The notes: generated by a model not told the origin, from the sequence alone. DNA of 64,000 bases from Lathyrus oleraceus (GCF_024323335.1 NC_066579.1:244649068-244713067); one strand, 5' to 3'. Counted from the first letter of the stretch, positions 38,360 to 50,503 are shown. Program-made: numbers and translations.

Positions 38360-40197
38360 GCATGTGTGTATGTGTGATATGTGTGTGTTATGTGTGTGAT
38401 GTGTGTGTGTACGCATGATGTGTGTGTGTGATATGTGTGTGTGTGATGTGTGTGTGATATGTGTGTGTGTGATGTGTGTGTGATATATGTGTGTGTGATG
38501 TGCGTGTGATGTATGTGATGTGTGTGTGATATGTGTGATGTGTGTATATATGTGTGTGATGTATGTGTGTGTGTGTGTGACTGATGTGTATGTGATGCGT
38601 ATGTGTATGTGATGTGTAATGTGTGTGTATGTGGGTGACGTATGTGTGTGTGTATCTATGTGTGTGTATGTGTGTGTGTGATATTTGTGTGATATGTGTT
38701 TGTTTGATATGTGTGTGATTTTTGAGTGATGTATTTGTGTGTGTGTCTCTGTGTGTGTGTGATGTGTGATGTGTCTTTGTGTGTGTGCGTGTGTGTGTCT
38801 CTGTATGTGTGTGTGTGTTTTTGAGTATGATGTGTATGTGTGTGTCTGTGTGTGTGATGTGTATGTGTGTATGTGTGTGTGTTTGTGTGTGTATATGATG
38901 TGTGTGTGTGTGTGTGTGTGATGCGTGTGTCAGGTGTGTGTGTGTGTGTATGTGTGATGTGTGTTTGATGTGTGTGATGTGTGATGTGTGTGTGGGTGTG
39001 TCTTAGGTGTGTGTGTGATGTGTGTGTGATGTGTGTGTGATATGTGTGATGTGTTTGTGTGTGTGATGTATGTGTGTGTGTGTCATATGTGTGTTGTGTG
39101 TGTGTCTGTGCGTCTGATGTGTGTGTGATGTGTTTGGGTGTGTGTGTCTTTGTGTGTGTGATGTGTGTGTGTGTGTGAGTATGATGTGTGTGTGATGTGT
39201 CTGTATTCTGTGTGTTTGTGTTTGTGTGATATGATATATGTGTATATTTGTGTGTGATGTGTGTGTGTATGTGTGATACGTGTGTGTGTGTTGTGTGTGT
39301 GATGCGCGTGTTTGATGTGTGTGTGTGTGTGCGTGATGTGTGTGTATGATGTGATATGTGTGTGTGATGTGTGTGTGTGTATGTGTGATACATGTGTGTG
39401 TTGTGTGTGATGTGTGTGTGTGATGTGTGTGTGATGTGTATGATGTGTGTGTGATATGTGTGTGTGTGATGTGTGTGTGATGTGTGTGTGTGTGTGACTC
39501 TGTGTGTGTGTCTCTCTGTGTGTGATGTGTCTTTGTCTGTGTGTGTGTGTTGTGTCGCAACGCGAAAAACAACCGGCGGAAAAAAACAGTTTACAGAGCC
39601 GCCACCGACGCTATTCATCCTATGACGGAAAGGAAGCGCAGGACTTACCTAAGAAAGGGAAAGGAATGGTCTTACGACCAAAGATTGCAAGGTACGGGAG
39701 TCGGTTACGCTAGGGGAAGGTATTAACACCCCTCACGTCCGCCGTACTCGACGGGATCCACGCTCAAAAGAATAGGAAAAGAATAGAATAAGGTTGCTAA
39801 TAAACTGCACAAAAAATTTGCACAAACTGGAATAATAAACAGGTGAAAGAAAATGGAGGAAGTGAACTCGGCAGGATGTCGCATCCTGGGCCTACGTAGT
39901 TTGTCAGAAACAAACATCAGAGTCAACGTAGTTCGGGGAAATGGGGAACATGCTCGCTAGGATATCGCGTCCTATGCCTACGAATCTTATCTATCCAGAG
40001 AAGAATCAGAGCACTCGTAACCCGGCTAACGCACGCCGAAACAAAACACAAAAAGGAGACGCTGAGACGTCAAAAGAAACACTCAACAGGAAACAGAATG
40101 CCAATACATGAACTTATATCCGACTCCAACCAACAAACACAAAAGGAAACAGAATGCCAATACATGGACTTACATCCGACTGCAAACAATAACAAAC

Positions 40198-40305
40198 GTC
40201 ACAAATGAACCCCAAATGAGTGGCAACTGTCACAAATGAACCCCAAAGATGATAACCATCATCACAAATGAACCTCAAGTGAGTGACAACCGTCACAAGT
40301 GAACC
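40198..40305 (-). repeat. 31-bp repeats near the LARD promoter (LTR-A)
   Basis: The word GTCACAAATGAACCCC or a variant starts at 40198, 40229, 40261 and 40292 (spacings 31, 32, 31). LTR-B keeps the same layout at 46238, 46269, 46301 and 46332. Two GAGTGAC-type words between them make partial dyads with GTCAC. On the element's strand the repeats follow directly after the TATA-like box at 40314-40323. Confidence 0.8.
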
Positions 40306-40313
40306 CCATAAGG

Positions 40314-40323
40314 TATAAATATA
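40314..40323 (-). promoter_or_regulatory. TATA-like box of LARD LTR-A
   Basis: TATATTTATA on the minus strand (TATAAATATA on +) within GGTATAAATATACC, about 760 bp before the LTR end. The same box is at 46354-46363 in LTR-B. The near-symmetry leaves direction open. Confidence 0.45.
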
Positions 40324-43300
40324 CCACACACGCCCACGCTGGACAAACAAGTACTCACACCAAAACAGAGAAGAGGGTGAACACACACAAGACAATATAG
40401 CAAAAAGAAAAAGGGTGCTCGGAGAGATTTCGCTCAATCTCTTGCCTACGTATCTCATCTGGCATGAGAATCAGGGCGACGTAGTTCCCCTTAACAGAGG
40501 TATAACACTCTCCTAACCAGAGACCAGGGAAACAAGAAACTAATAGGGAGACTGACTCGAGCCTAATAGTTGTCATGCAATCCATAATCCCTAAGTTGAG
40601 GTCTCTAACATGCATCCTACTTCCTCAGAAGTCAATCAAACAACTCCTACAGAAATGGAGATGAGAAAAGGAAAACAGATAAACACACCAACATAAGTGA
40701 ACAAGCATCACTTACTATATACAAACAAGAGGCTTCAAACCAAGGGGTAGGCTTTAGTCAAGAGGGGTCATATCAACCTCGACAAACAAGCCAAACTGTA
40801 CAAAGATAGTTTGTAGCTCTTAACCACTAACATTGAGAGTTAGGGTGAAGCTGATCAAAGATGAAAATGAGGATGAGACATCATGCTCTTAACCCTGGCC
40901 TGGGTGAGCTCAAAACAAAGAAAGCGTGGGGATCCAGAAAGAGGGACCCTATTCCACTTGACAGACACTGGACAAAGATCTTGGGTTCATGTTCAGAAGC
41001 ATCAGCATGCAGTGCGAGCATAAAGAATGACTCACTGAATAACAGGGGATTGATTGCTAATCCCTTATATCTGTCAATTGCCTCTTCACTTAGGAGGACT
41101 TATCAAGTAACATGCCTCAACTTGGAGGTCTTTGGCACAATTATAAACAAACACAAACAGAGCCTCTTAAGGAGGACTTGCCAGCAAAATGCCTGCCAAA
41201 AAGGTGACAGGACTTCCAGACTACATGGAGTAAGAAAGTAGCTACCTAAGTGGTGTATCAACCATAATCCAAAGCTCAAGCAAGAGCTAAAAGCAAGCAA
41301 CTAATGTTCCTGTACAAAAGCTAACCAGTTAGTATCTCAGACAACCAATCAGAAAACAAACAGACAAACAGTCCAACTGTTGCACAATTCAATGAACACT
41401 GGTCAAGCAATCAAAGGAAGCAATGAGCTCAACACATCAACTCAAATCCCTACAAAACACAAAGAAGTCAGAACACAATCCAATTTTCATCTCAAAAGGT
41501 GAGCAACTCAACCATTAATGCTAAGTGTCCAAACCTGAAACACAAGTCAAGGTTAGTTCATGTACAAAACACTAGTACAAAGATTAGGTTCAAAACCAAA
41601 CCAAATGATCAAAACAGAAGTCAATCTTTTGCACAAAGCAAGTTCAAACATGTCATAAGATGTCCTCAAAAGGACCAGCATAAATTCAAAAAGCAAAGGC
41701 ATCAAATGATCCATGTAATGCAATGACCAACAAATGAGCACAAAATGGACATCCAAATTAGAAAATCCAAATCAAAGCAGAAATGCATCCAATGATCATG
41801 AATTTTTTTATGCAAGCTACTCGTGTTATGAACAAACATCATACAAAAAATTAGATCTAGAAGAGCTCAAATGATAGGTGAACAAAAATGCACAAAATGA
41901 ATGCAAAAAATGTGACACAAATTGTCACAACATATCTTCATGTGTCAAAAACAATGATTGCATATGATAAAAATTCCAAACCAATTCCAAAAATTCATAT
42001 CACATGTGGAGATTAAGCACACAAAAATTCAGATCAATTGGATCAACACATAGCATTTCACAAAGCATTGAATGTAACATGTCAATTTAACACAATATCC
42101 AATAAAAAATTCCAAAATAAAAATCCAGAAAAAAAACAAATCATGAAATAAATCCTATAGAAAACTAGATATTTAAACAAGATTATGAAAAAAAATTGGA
42201 CTCAATTTGGAGCATTTTACTATTTTTTATGATTTTTAGAAGATGAACAAATAAAATGAAATAATAAAAAGAAATGGAGGGAAAATAATAATTTGAATTA
42301 AATCCATAAACAATCAGGACCACATGATTTAGCGCGCAAATCTGATCTAACGATCCCAATTCAAACATCAAAACACATAGTATCACTAAACTACATCAGC
42401 ATGCCACCCAAGCAGGTCAAACACACGCCAGCACAGTCAAACAAATGAGAACCAATGAAACACACACATAAGCGCATCATCAGCATCCAACTCAGTTAAA
42501 TGAAACGACGCGCTTCATTTGATGATTCATCATGCACACACAGCAATTCAAACACATGTGGCTCGGTCAAGCGAATCTCAGCCAATGGAATGGACAACGC
42601 AAGCAATGACATGGCGAACACGTAGGACTAAAACCCTAGCAAACCAGACGGCGGTGACAACCGTCTTCTCCGGCCATCCAGGCGGCGGAGATCAATAAAA
42701 TTTTCCAGAATTTAATGAATCTTATATCAATCGAAAGATCTTTCAACATACAATCCAAATATCATGCTCATGTCATCTAATTCATCATGAATTGCATGGA
42801 TCGAACACAAACATTTTCATCATCAAAACTGAAAGTTCCTCATACAGCTTCAATATTCATCCATTTTCAAAACTAAACCTATCAGCATGCTCCAATAAAC
42901 AGGATCTACACAACTATAGCAAGAAATTGGCAAAAAGAGATGATGAAATTTTCACCTACTTGAAATGCAGTGCTATGAACTCGTGTCCTCAAGCTTCCAA
43001 AATCTCCAGATCTACTCCTCTATGCTTGCCTTGAAGCTCTAAGCAAAAAGAATCAGTTGAAAACTCCTTAATCTTCCTCAATTTCAGAATTCCATTAACA
43101 TGATGAAGCTTTTAATCTGCACGAATCTGGACAGAATTCTTCAAACCAAATGTTGATTCTTACTCAATGATCCATGGTAATCAAGAATGTGCCAAGAAAA
43201 TTGGTGTTTGTGTGGAGAATTTGCAGTTTCGAAGAGAGAGAATTTTGGAGGGAAATGTGAATTTCAGATCTGAATTTGTTATTATGATCAAATGCAATTA

Positions 43301-44111
43301 GGGTTTGGCTTTTATATGATGCACTAATCATGCTGAAATCCCAATTAGGCTTTGGTTAATTAAGATTAGTGAGAATTGGAATGAAGTGCAAAATTTACAA
43401 ATGGAACTTGCATGGCCAATCCACATGTGCAAAGTCTCATGTAATGACTTGATTTCACTTAAAATCAACCAAGGATTATCATGGAATTGTTGGTTTGCTT
43501 GAATCTTGAACCAAATTTGAATTGTAGAATTTCCCTACAAAATGGTCATAAATGGAATAGTGAGCATACAAGCTTCTCCCATGCATGGCAATGGTTCACT
43601 TGAAAAGTATTGGTCATGAGGAGTATTTTGCAAAAAGAATGGACCAATTAGGAGTTTTGAATCAAAAGTTATGTCACTTTGAACTTCCATGTATACTTTG
43701 TGATCATTTGGCCATAACTTCTCAACCATCCATCACATGGACATCATTTAGGACTTTTTAGAAAGGGGAGACATAGATCTACAACTTTCATGTTCACCAA
43801 AAATCCATTTGAAACTTCTTTGATATTGATAAGTCAAGTTGAATGTGGACCAAAAACTTGCCATTTTTGGAAACTTGAAATTACAGGTCACTTTCCATTT
43901 TTGGAAACTTTTGCCATGACTTCAAAATATTCAAGATAGATGTTTAGAATGACAAATGGACCTCTTTTGAATATGATTGAGGTGTCTCAACTCATTTCCC
44001 CACCTCATAGCCCTCAAATGACTGCACAGTTGACTTGTTTGGTCCTCAGATGACCTTGAAATGCCCTGATCAGCTTGAGCCTCCACCCCTTAGGGAAATT
44101 GCTCAAAAATG

Positions 44112-44360
44112 AAACCCTAGCTCATGTAAGCTCCTCATAACAATCATGTGATCTTCATCCCCAGCAAATACCTCATCTCTTTGAGAAACCCTAGTTGGAA
44201 GAATGTCATTGATTAGGGTTGACCAGAGGTCAAAACCCTAATCCAAAGGAACTTGAGGATAAACTCTACAACTCTTGATGATGATAGAACCATGATGGTG
44301 GTAGTATATCCTTTCAAACAAGATAATGCTCAAGACCTTTGAAGGATCAGGAAACCCTAA
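44112..44360. promoter_or_regulatory. telobox-like cluster in LARD U3
   Basis: AAACCCTAG or AAACCCTAA occurs at 44112, 44186, 44233 and 44352, with one inverted copy at 44211-44220. GATTAGGGTTGACC-aga-GGTCAAAACCCTAATC (44211-44243) is a dyad. LTR-B has the same cluster near 53835-54080. Teloboxes are known promoter and silencing motifs in plants; a role here is inferred. Confidence 0.5.
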
Positions 44361-44570
44361 TTGAACTGCAAACCCTCAGATGGTTGATCATCAATTCATA
44401 GAGACCCTCAGGCTTGAATCATGTAAATTCTCCATCTTCTGAAAGACTTTGGAGGATGACTTTCTTATTTTTAGATGATATGCAAACTGCAATGCCTAAT
44501 GCTCTAAAATATGAAATGCAATATGCGAAATTAGTCCCAAGAAGAGGAGGGCAAATTTTGAGGTGTTACA

Positions 44571-44586
44571 GCTGCCCCTATTCAAT
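44571..44586 (-). other. polypurine tract of the LARD
   Basis: Minus-strand GATTGAATAGGGGCAGC directly precedes the LTR start TGTAACACC. It repeats at 54294 before LTR-B, where it belongs to the second, truncated interior. Confidence 0.75.
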
Positions 44587-44761
44587 CCACTGTGAACCTG
44601 TCGATATGAACAACCTCGGCTTTCAGATGATCAGGGTGAAGAGTGGTTGGATATAAAGAACAAACGAACAATTTGCGCTCCGCTGGGAATTAAGTAACAA
44701 TGCCTGTCAGAATCGGCAAAGAGGTAATCCTGAAAGAAGAATCCGTCTGGTACAGTGAGAG

Positions 44762-45132
44762 TCGGTCTAAATACCGAAAAAGAATATTAACCTGGATACC
44801 AAAATAAATGGTAACACAGAAATAACCATGGTCTGAATGCCGCTCATCAGTCTGAATACTGGAAATGACTTCGATCTGAACATCGGAAAATATGAGATGA
44901 TTAATATCGGTCTGAACACCGAGAAACTGGCCCGAGTGCCACAAGTTGCGTCGACCTGAATGTCGGAAACTTCTTCAATCTGAACCTCGGAAAATTGGCC
45001 TGAGTGCCTCTTCGGTCTGAATACCGAGAAACTGGCCTGAATGCCACAAGTGCTTCGACCTGAACGTCAGAAACTTCTTCGATTTGATCATCGGAAAATT
45101 GGCCTGAATGCCACAAGTGGTTCGACCTGAAC
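44762..45132. repeat. array of ~15 dyads with constant CTGAAY centre and covarying arms
   Basis: Units of 14-16 bp, mostly 20-24 bp apart, each with a six-base centre (mostly CTGAAT or CTGAAC) and complementary arms that differ between units. Examples: TCGGT/ACCGA at 44762, 44907 and 45012; CAGT/ACTG at 44848; CGAT/ATCG at 44872 and 45080; TGGC/GCCA at 44928, 45033 and 45100; CGAC/GTCG at 44952. A few are decayed (44975, 45123) or one pair short (44996, 45056). Linkers are purine-rich (GAAAC, GAAAAT). Part of the array recurs at 54445-54622. Confidence 0.85.
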
Positions 45133-45572
45133 GGGAAAGATCCGGGAAAGAACGGTCACTGAAGTCAACAGCTCAAAAGAGATAACTCAACCATATTGGA
45201 GACTCCACCAGGAAGAGCTCTCTCAAAAGAATCTCGTTCGACTGTGGTATGTCACGTCGCAACAACATGCTGATCCAACATGTGAGGAGACGTGAGACCA
45301 CACTAATCCTAGGTGTATACTCGGGCCTGGGTTTTAGCCCCACTCAGAACACCCACCCCAAATCAAAGGAACTGCACCTGTCCAGAATCCAGCACAGTAA
45401 TAATATGATGCATGCAAACATATATGCAAGTATATACAATCACAGTATAATAATCACAAATGCCATAAATAAAGCAGTAAAAGCAACCCAAACTACCCTA
45501 AAAACTACGCTAAAGAGCGCTAGGATTGACTCGCTTAGGGAAGATGGACCAGCAAGAGGTCAACTTTCTTCG

Positions 45573-45590
45573 TCCCCAGCAAAGTCGCCA
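45573..45590 (-). other. primer-binding site of the LARD (tRNA-Arg type)
   Basis: Minus-strand TGGCGACTTTGCTGGGGA lies two bases inside LTR-B. It differs by one base from the nested Ogre/Tat primer site TGGCGACTCTGCTGGGGA at 50486. Ogre elements are known to use tRNA-Arg; I did not check the tRNA sequence. Confidence 0.8.
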
Positions 45591-48500
45591 GCTGTCGCAA
45601 CGCGAAAAACAACCGGCGGAAAAAAATAGTTTACAGAGCCGCCACCGACGTTATTCATCCTATGACGGAAAGGAAGTGCAGGACTAACCTAAGAAAGGGA
45701 AAGGAATGGTCTTACGACCAGAGATTGCAAGGTACGGGAGTCGGTTACGCAAGGGGAAGGTATTAGCACCCCTCACGTCCGCCGTACTCGACGGGATCCA
45801 CGCTCAAAAGAACAGGAAAAGAATAGAATAAGGTTGCTAATAAACTGCAGAAAGAAATTGCACAAACTGGAATAATAAACAGGTGAAAGAAGATGGAGGA
45901 AGTGAACTCGGCAGGATGTCGCATCCAGGGCCTACGTAGTTTGTCAGAAACAAACATCAGAGTCAACGTAGTTCGGGGAAATGGGGAACATGCTCGCTAG
46001 GATATCACGTCCTATGCCTACGTATCTTCTCTATCCAGAGAAGAATCAGAGCACTCGTAGCTCGGCTAACGCACGCCGAAACAAAACACAAAAAGGAGAC
46101 GCTGAGACGTCAAAAGAAACACTCAACAGGAAACAGAATGCCAATACATGGACTTATATCTGTCTCTAACCAACAAACACAAAAGGAAACCGAATGCCAA
46201 TACATGGACTTACATCCGACTCCAAACAATAACAAACGTCACAAGTGAACCCCAAATGAGTGACAACCGTCACAAATGAACCCCAAAGATGATAACCATC
46301 ATCACAAATGAACCTCAAGTGAGTGACAACCGTCACAAGTGAACCCCATAAGGTATAAATATACCACACACGCCCACACTGGACAAACAAGTACTCACAC
46401 CAAAACAGAGAAGAGGGTGAACACACACAAGACAACACAGCAAAAAGAAAAAGGATGCCCGGAGAGATTTCACTCAATCTCTTGCCTACGTATCTCATCT
46501 GGTATGAGAATCAGGGCAACGTAGTTCCCCTTAACAGGGGTATAACACTCTCCTAACCAGAGATCAGGGAAACAACAAACTAATAGGGAGACTGACTCGA
46601 GCCTAATAGTTGTCATGCAATCCATAATCCCTAAGTTGAGGTCTCTAACATGCATCCTACTTCCTCAGAAGTCAATCAAACAACTCCTACAGAAATGGAG
46701 ATGAGAAAAGGAAAACAGATAAATACACCAACATAAGTGAACAAGTATCACTCACTATATACAAACAAGAGGCTTCAAACCAAGAGGCAGGCTTTAGTCT
46801 AGAGGGGTCATATCAACCTCGACAAACAAGCCAAACTGTACAAAGGTAGTTTGTAGCTCTTAACCACTAACATTGAGAGTTAGGGTGAAGCTGATCAAAG
46901 ATGGAAATGAGGATGAGACCTCATGCTCTTAACCCTGGCCTGGGTGAGCTCAAAACAAAGAAAGCGTGGGGATCCAGAAAGAGGGACCCTATTCAACTTG
47001 ACAGACACTGGACAAAGATCTTGGGTTCATGTTCAGAAGCATCAGCATGCAGTGCGAGCATAAAGAATGACTCACTAAATAACAGGGGATTGACTGCTAA
47101 TCCCTTATATCTGTCAATTGCCTCTTTACTTAGCAGGACTTATCAAGTAACATGCCTCAACTTGGAGGTCTTTGGCACAATTATAAACAAACACAAACAG
47201 AGCCTCTTAAGGAGGACTTGCCAGCAAAATGCCTGCCAAAAAGGTGACAGGACTTCCAGACTACATGGAGTAAGAAAGTAGCTACCTAAGTGGTGTGTCA
47301 ACCATAATCCAAAGCTCAAGAAAGAGCTAAAAGCAAGCAACTAATGTACCTGTACAAAAGCTAACCAGTTAGTATCTCAGACAACCAATCAGAAAACAAA
47401 CAGACAAACAGTCCAACTGTTGCACAATTCAATGAACACTGGTCAAGCAATCAAAGGAAGCAATGAGATCAACACATCAACTCAAATCCCTACAAAACAC
47501 AAAGAAGTTAGAACACAATCCAATTTTCATCTCAAAAGGTGAGCAACTCTACCATTAATGCTAAGTGTCCAAACCTGAAACACAAGTCAAGGTTAGTTCA
47601 TGTACAAAACACTAGTACAAAGATTAGGTTCAAAAGCAAACCAAATGATCAAAATAGAAGTCAATATTTTGCACAAAGCAAGTTCAAACATGTCATAAGA
47701 TGTCCTCAAAAGGACCAGCATCAATTCAAAAAGCAAAGGCATCAAATGATCCATGTAATGCAATGACCAACAAATGAGCACAAAATGGACATCCAAATTA
47801 GAAAATCCAAATCAAAACAGAAATGCATCCAATGATCATGAAATTTTTTATGCAAGCTACTCGTGTTATGAACAAACATCATGCAAAAAATTAGATCCAG
47901 AAGAGCTCAAATGATAGGTGAACAAAAATGCACAAAATGAATGCCAAAAACGTGACACAAATTGTCACAACATATCTTCATGTATCAAAAACAATGATGT
48001 CATTTGATAAAAATTCCAAACCAATTCCAAAAATTCATATCACATGTGGAGATTAAGCATACAAAAATTCAGATCAATTGGATCAACACATAGCATTTCA
48101 CAAAGCATTGAATGTAACATGTCAATTTAACACAATATCAAATCAAAAATTCCAAAATAAAAATCCAGAAACAAACAAATCATGAAATAAATCCTATAAA
48201 AAACTAGACATTTTAACAAGATTATGAAAAAAAATTGGACTCAATTTGGAGCATTTTACTATTTTTTATGATTTTTAGAAGATGAACAAATAAAATGAAA
48301 TAATAAAAAGAAATGGAGGGAAAATAATAATTTGAATTAAATCCATAAACAATCAGGACCACATGATTTAGCGCGCAAATCTGATCTAACGGTCCCAATT
48401 CATACATCAAAACGCATAGTATCACTACACTACATCAGCATGCCACCCAAGCAGGTCAAACACACTGTTGCACCCCAAAATTTGCCCGTTAATGTTACAA

Positions 48501-48607
48501 GGCATTTTTTAAGGCACTCCAACTTATTTTTTTAAAGCATTGATCTTAAAGGAACAAAGACCCAGCTCATAGATGGTCAAATCCAGAAAATGGCCCAAAC
48601 TGGCATG

Positions 48608-48668
48608 CTCGCTAGGCGAGCAACTCCTTCGCCTAGCGAACCCTTCGCTACGCCACTCGCCTAGCGAA
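48608..48668. promoter_or_regulatory. TCGC-nnn-GCGA dyads upstream of the nested LTR TATA box
   Basis: CTCGC-TAG-GCGAG (48608-48620), TTCGC-CTA-GCGAA (48628-48640), a degenerate copy (48644-48655) and TCGC-CTA-GCGA (48657-48667) stand 63-122 bp before TATAAATA. The first two are 20 bp apart. The core is CpG-rich in an AT-rich LTR. Confidence 0.7.
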
Positions 48669-48729
48669 GCTTGCGAATACCAGAAAATTCTGGGCCTCAT
48701 TCTGAGCCCATTAGGTCACGAAAAAGCAT

Positions 48730-48737
48730 TATAAATA
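48730..48737 (+). promoter_or_regulatory. TATA box of the nested LTR
   Basis: TATAAATA in AGCATTATAAATACCAG, 264 bp into the LTR, followed by purine-rich sequence typical of a transcribed leader. Confidence 0.7.
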
Positions 48738-49156
48738 CCAGCACTTCAGTCAAGAAAGAGAACGGAAAAACGAAGAAGAAAGGCAAACACCCACAGACAG
48801 CAAACCCTGGAGGTTAACCCAGAGAATTCAGAGCAACCCTAAAGGAAACTTTGAAGGAAACTCATCTGCATAAAGGTTACCTCCGCCCAATTCAATCCGG
48901 CGCCAACCCCAAGAGTGACTTGCCAATTCAAGGTTGCAATTCAATTGCAAACAGGTTTGCATTACTATTACCGCTTTATATTCTTAATTTACATGTGATA
49001 TCATAATTGAATTCATAAATATATTTGAGGTTTTGCCTGTGGATTTAAATACATCTGAATATCTTGAATGTTTAACCATATAATTTCTGTAATGGAAGCC
49101 ATAGGGTGTGAAGCTTGCTGAGATCGTACTGTTTTAAAATTCAAAACCCGCAGTCG

Positions 49157-49216
49157 TTCGCTAGCACATCGCTAAGCGAACATGTAGCGAGCGTTCGCTA
49201 GGCCTTCGCTAGGCGA
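49157..49216. repeat. second TCGC/GCGA dyad cluster in the nested LTR
   Basis: TCGC arms at 49158, 49169, 49195 and 49206 with GCGA arms at 49176 and 49213. The starts fall in two pairs exactly 11 bp apart. It is downstream of the TATA box, so probably transcribed. Confidence 0.65.
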
Positions 49217-50485
49217 GGCAGCAGCGAACATGACAGTCGCTGACTTTTCTTTTCTGATTTTTGCTCATCTGACATGTTTTATCATAGCCATGCATTGTTT
49301 ACCTGACCCTATTACTGTTGTGATTTCTTTTGTGGTGTAATTCTCGATTGCACCCTGATTTGGTATTCTGACCTGTTTGCTGAATTTTGTAAGGGTTCAT
49401 ATACTCCCGGAAAAGGTAGCTTTCTAGGTATTCCACTTTATTTGTGGGATACCCTTGTGGAGATTCATCCTAATTACTTAGTTGATTTTAATGTGGAGAT
49501 TCATCCTAATCACTTAATTGATTTTAATGTGGAGATTTAATCCTAATTACTTAATTGATTATAATATGGACCTAATTACTTAATTGATTACAACTACCTA
49601 ATTGATTATAAAATATTGCCTTTGAATATGTGATCTTGGACCTCTCTGTTGCCTTACGATATTACGGTATTATGGTCATGTCCCGCGAATGTGGGGATAC
49701 ACTTAGCAAAGACCCTTCGATTAAATCGTCATGTCCCTATAAGATAAATCATAGTCCCTCGGATGTTGCCTGCGAATATATGATTTTGCCCCTCGATGAC
49801 CCTTCGTTGTAGCCTACGGTTAAATGATGATCGTCCCTTCGAATGCTAAGGTATCCTTACAAATGTTGCCTTCAATGACCAAACGATGACCCTACGATGT
49901 CCCTTTACATCCAAAGGGATAAGACTACTTGCTTCTCAATAGTAAGGACAGTTTTACCCTCATAAGGATAGGAAATACCCATAAAGACCTTGGGTAGGTA
50001 TAACTCTTAATTGCTGACTCACAACCTAAAACATTTTTCATACATCACACTTTGCAAAACATCTACTAGAAAATCACCACTTGGTATACATTCGTACTAG
50101 AATCATTGCCAAGTTATATTTTTCTAAACCGCCTTCAAAATTAAACGAGATAAATACTTTGTATACATTCGTACGAGAATTATTACAAAGTTAAACTCTC
50201 TTTTCAAAACATTTTCTAAGCAATTCACAAACACTTTTTCAGACAAGGAAAATAACATAAGTGATCAAGCAATTAAGAGCCCATGGATAACCATGGATAC
50301 AAAGGGTGCTAACACCTTCCCTTTGTATAACGTACCTCCCGAATCCAAAATCTAATTAAGGTCTTTCCTGTTCTTTTCCACCTTTCCTTATGGGATAAAA
50401 GAAAAGTCGGTGGCGACTCTTGCTATCCGCGACATTTACTTTCCAAAGCAAAAACACACCAAGTCAGTTCACCGTATGACAGAAC

Positions 50486-50503
50486 TGGCGACTCTGCTGG
50501 GGA
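50486..50503 (+). other. primer-binding site of the nested element (tRNA-Arg type)
   Basis: TGGCGACTCTGCTGGGGA, four bases after the LTR end, the classic Ogre/Tat primer site. Confidence 0.85.

Larger units (their letters stand above)
20819..39552. repeat. GT-rich complex satellite, block 2 (18.7 kb)
   Basis: Continuous G+T-rich satellite of the same type as block 1. The landmark GATTAGTATATATA recurs at 21617, 23799, 25277, 26252, 27487, 28895 (as GATAGTATATATA), 31357, 32815, 33791 and 35014. Intervals are 2182, 1478, 975, 1235, 1408, 2462, 1458, 976 and 1223, so unit lengths vary but repeat in order. The last part (about 38.4-39.5 kb) belongs to a subtype shared with block 3. Alternating purine-pyrimidine of this extent has Z-DNA potential. 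There are no genes; Cys-Val or His-Thr repeat frames are artefacts. Confidence 0.95.
39553..44570 (-). mobile_element. LARD LTR-A (3' LTR, 5018 bp)
   Basis: On the minus strand it runs from TGTAACACCTCAAAATTTGCC to CGCGTTGCGACA. It includes GTCGGTGGCGGCTCTG close to its end, the counterpart of the Ogre LTR end word. It is non-coding: the open frames at 40861-41241, 42792-43034 and others also occur in LTR-B at the same offsets, only because the LTRs are near-identical, and have no recognisable domain. In the first 190 bases LTR-A and LTR-B differ at seven positions. Its left end touches GT satellite. Confidence 0.85.
44571..45592 (-). mobile_element. LARD interior (1022 bp, non-coding)
   Basis: Bounded by the polypurine tract on one side and the primer site on the other. 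No gag, protease or pol homology was found in any frame. About a third is the dyad array at 44762-45132. The remainder (45133-45572) is leader-like sequence. A 126-codon frame at 45249-45629 runs into the LTR and shows no domain. Confidence 0.75.
48466..50481 (+). mobile_element. 5' LTR of the nested element (2016 bp)
   Basis: Starts TGTTGCACCCCAAAATTTGCC and ends CACCGTATGACA. It contains two TCGC/GCGA dyad clusters, a TATA box at 48730, short direct repeats of GTGGAGATTCATCCTAATTA (near 49459-49530) and the conserved Ogre LTR end near 50400. The open frame at 49630-49812 is not recognised. Confidence 0.9.

Noticed and set aside
40861..41241. 126-codon frame present in both LARD LTRs (also 46901-47281)
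   Set aside because: Shared only because the LTRs are near-identical; it opposes the element's strand and shows no domain. The same holds for 42792-43034/52514-52756 and 40114-40458/46166-46498.
44100..44400. Interstitial telomere repeat
   Set aside because: AAACCCTA words are scattered, not in tandem; better described as telobox motifs.
44762..45132. CRISPR-like array
   Set aside because: Units are 14-16 bp with 5-10 bp linkers, arms vary, there are no cas genes and the context is a plant retroelement.
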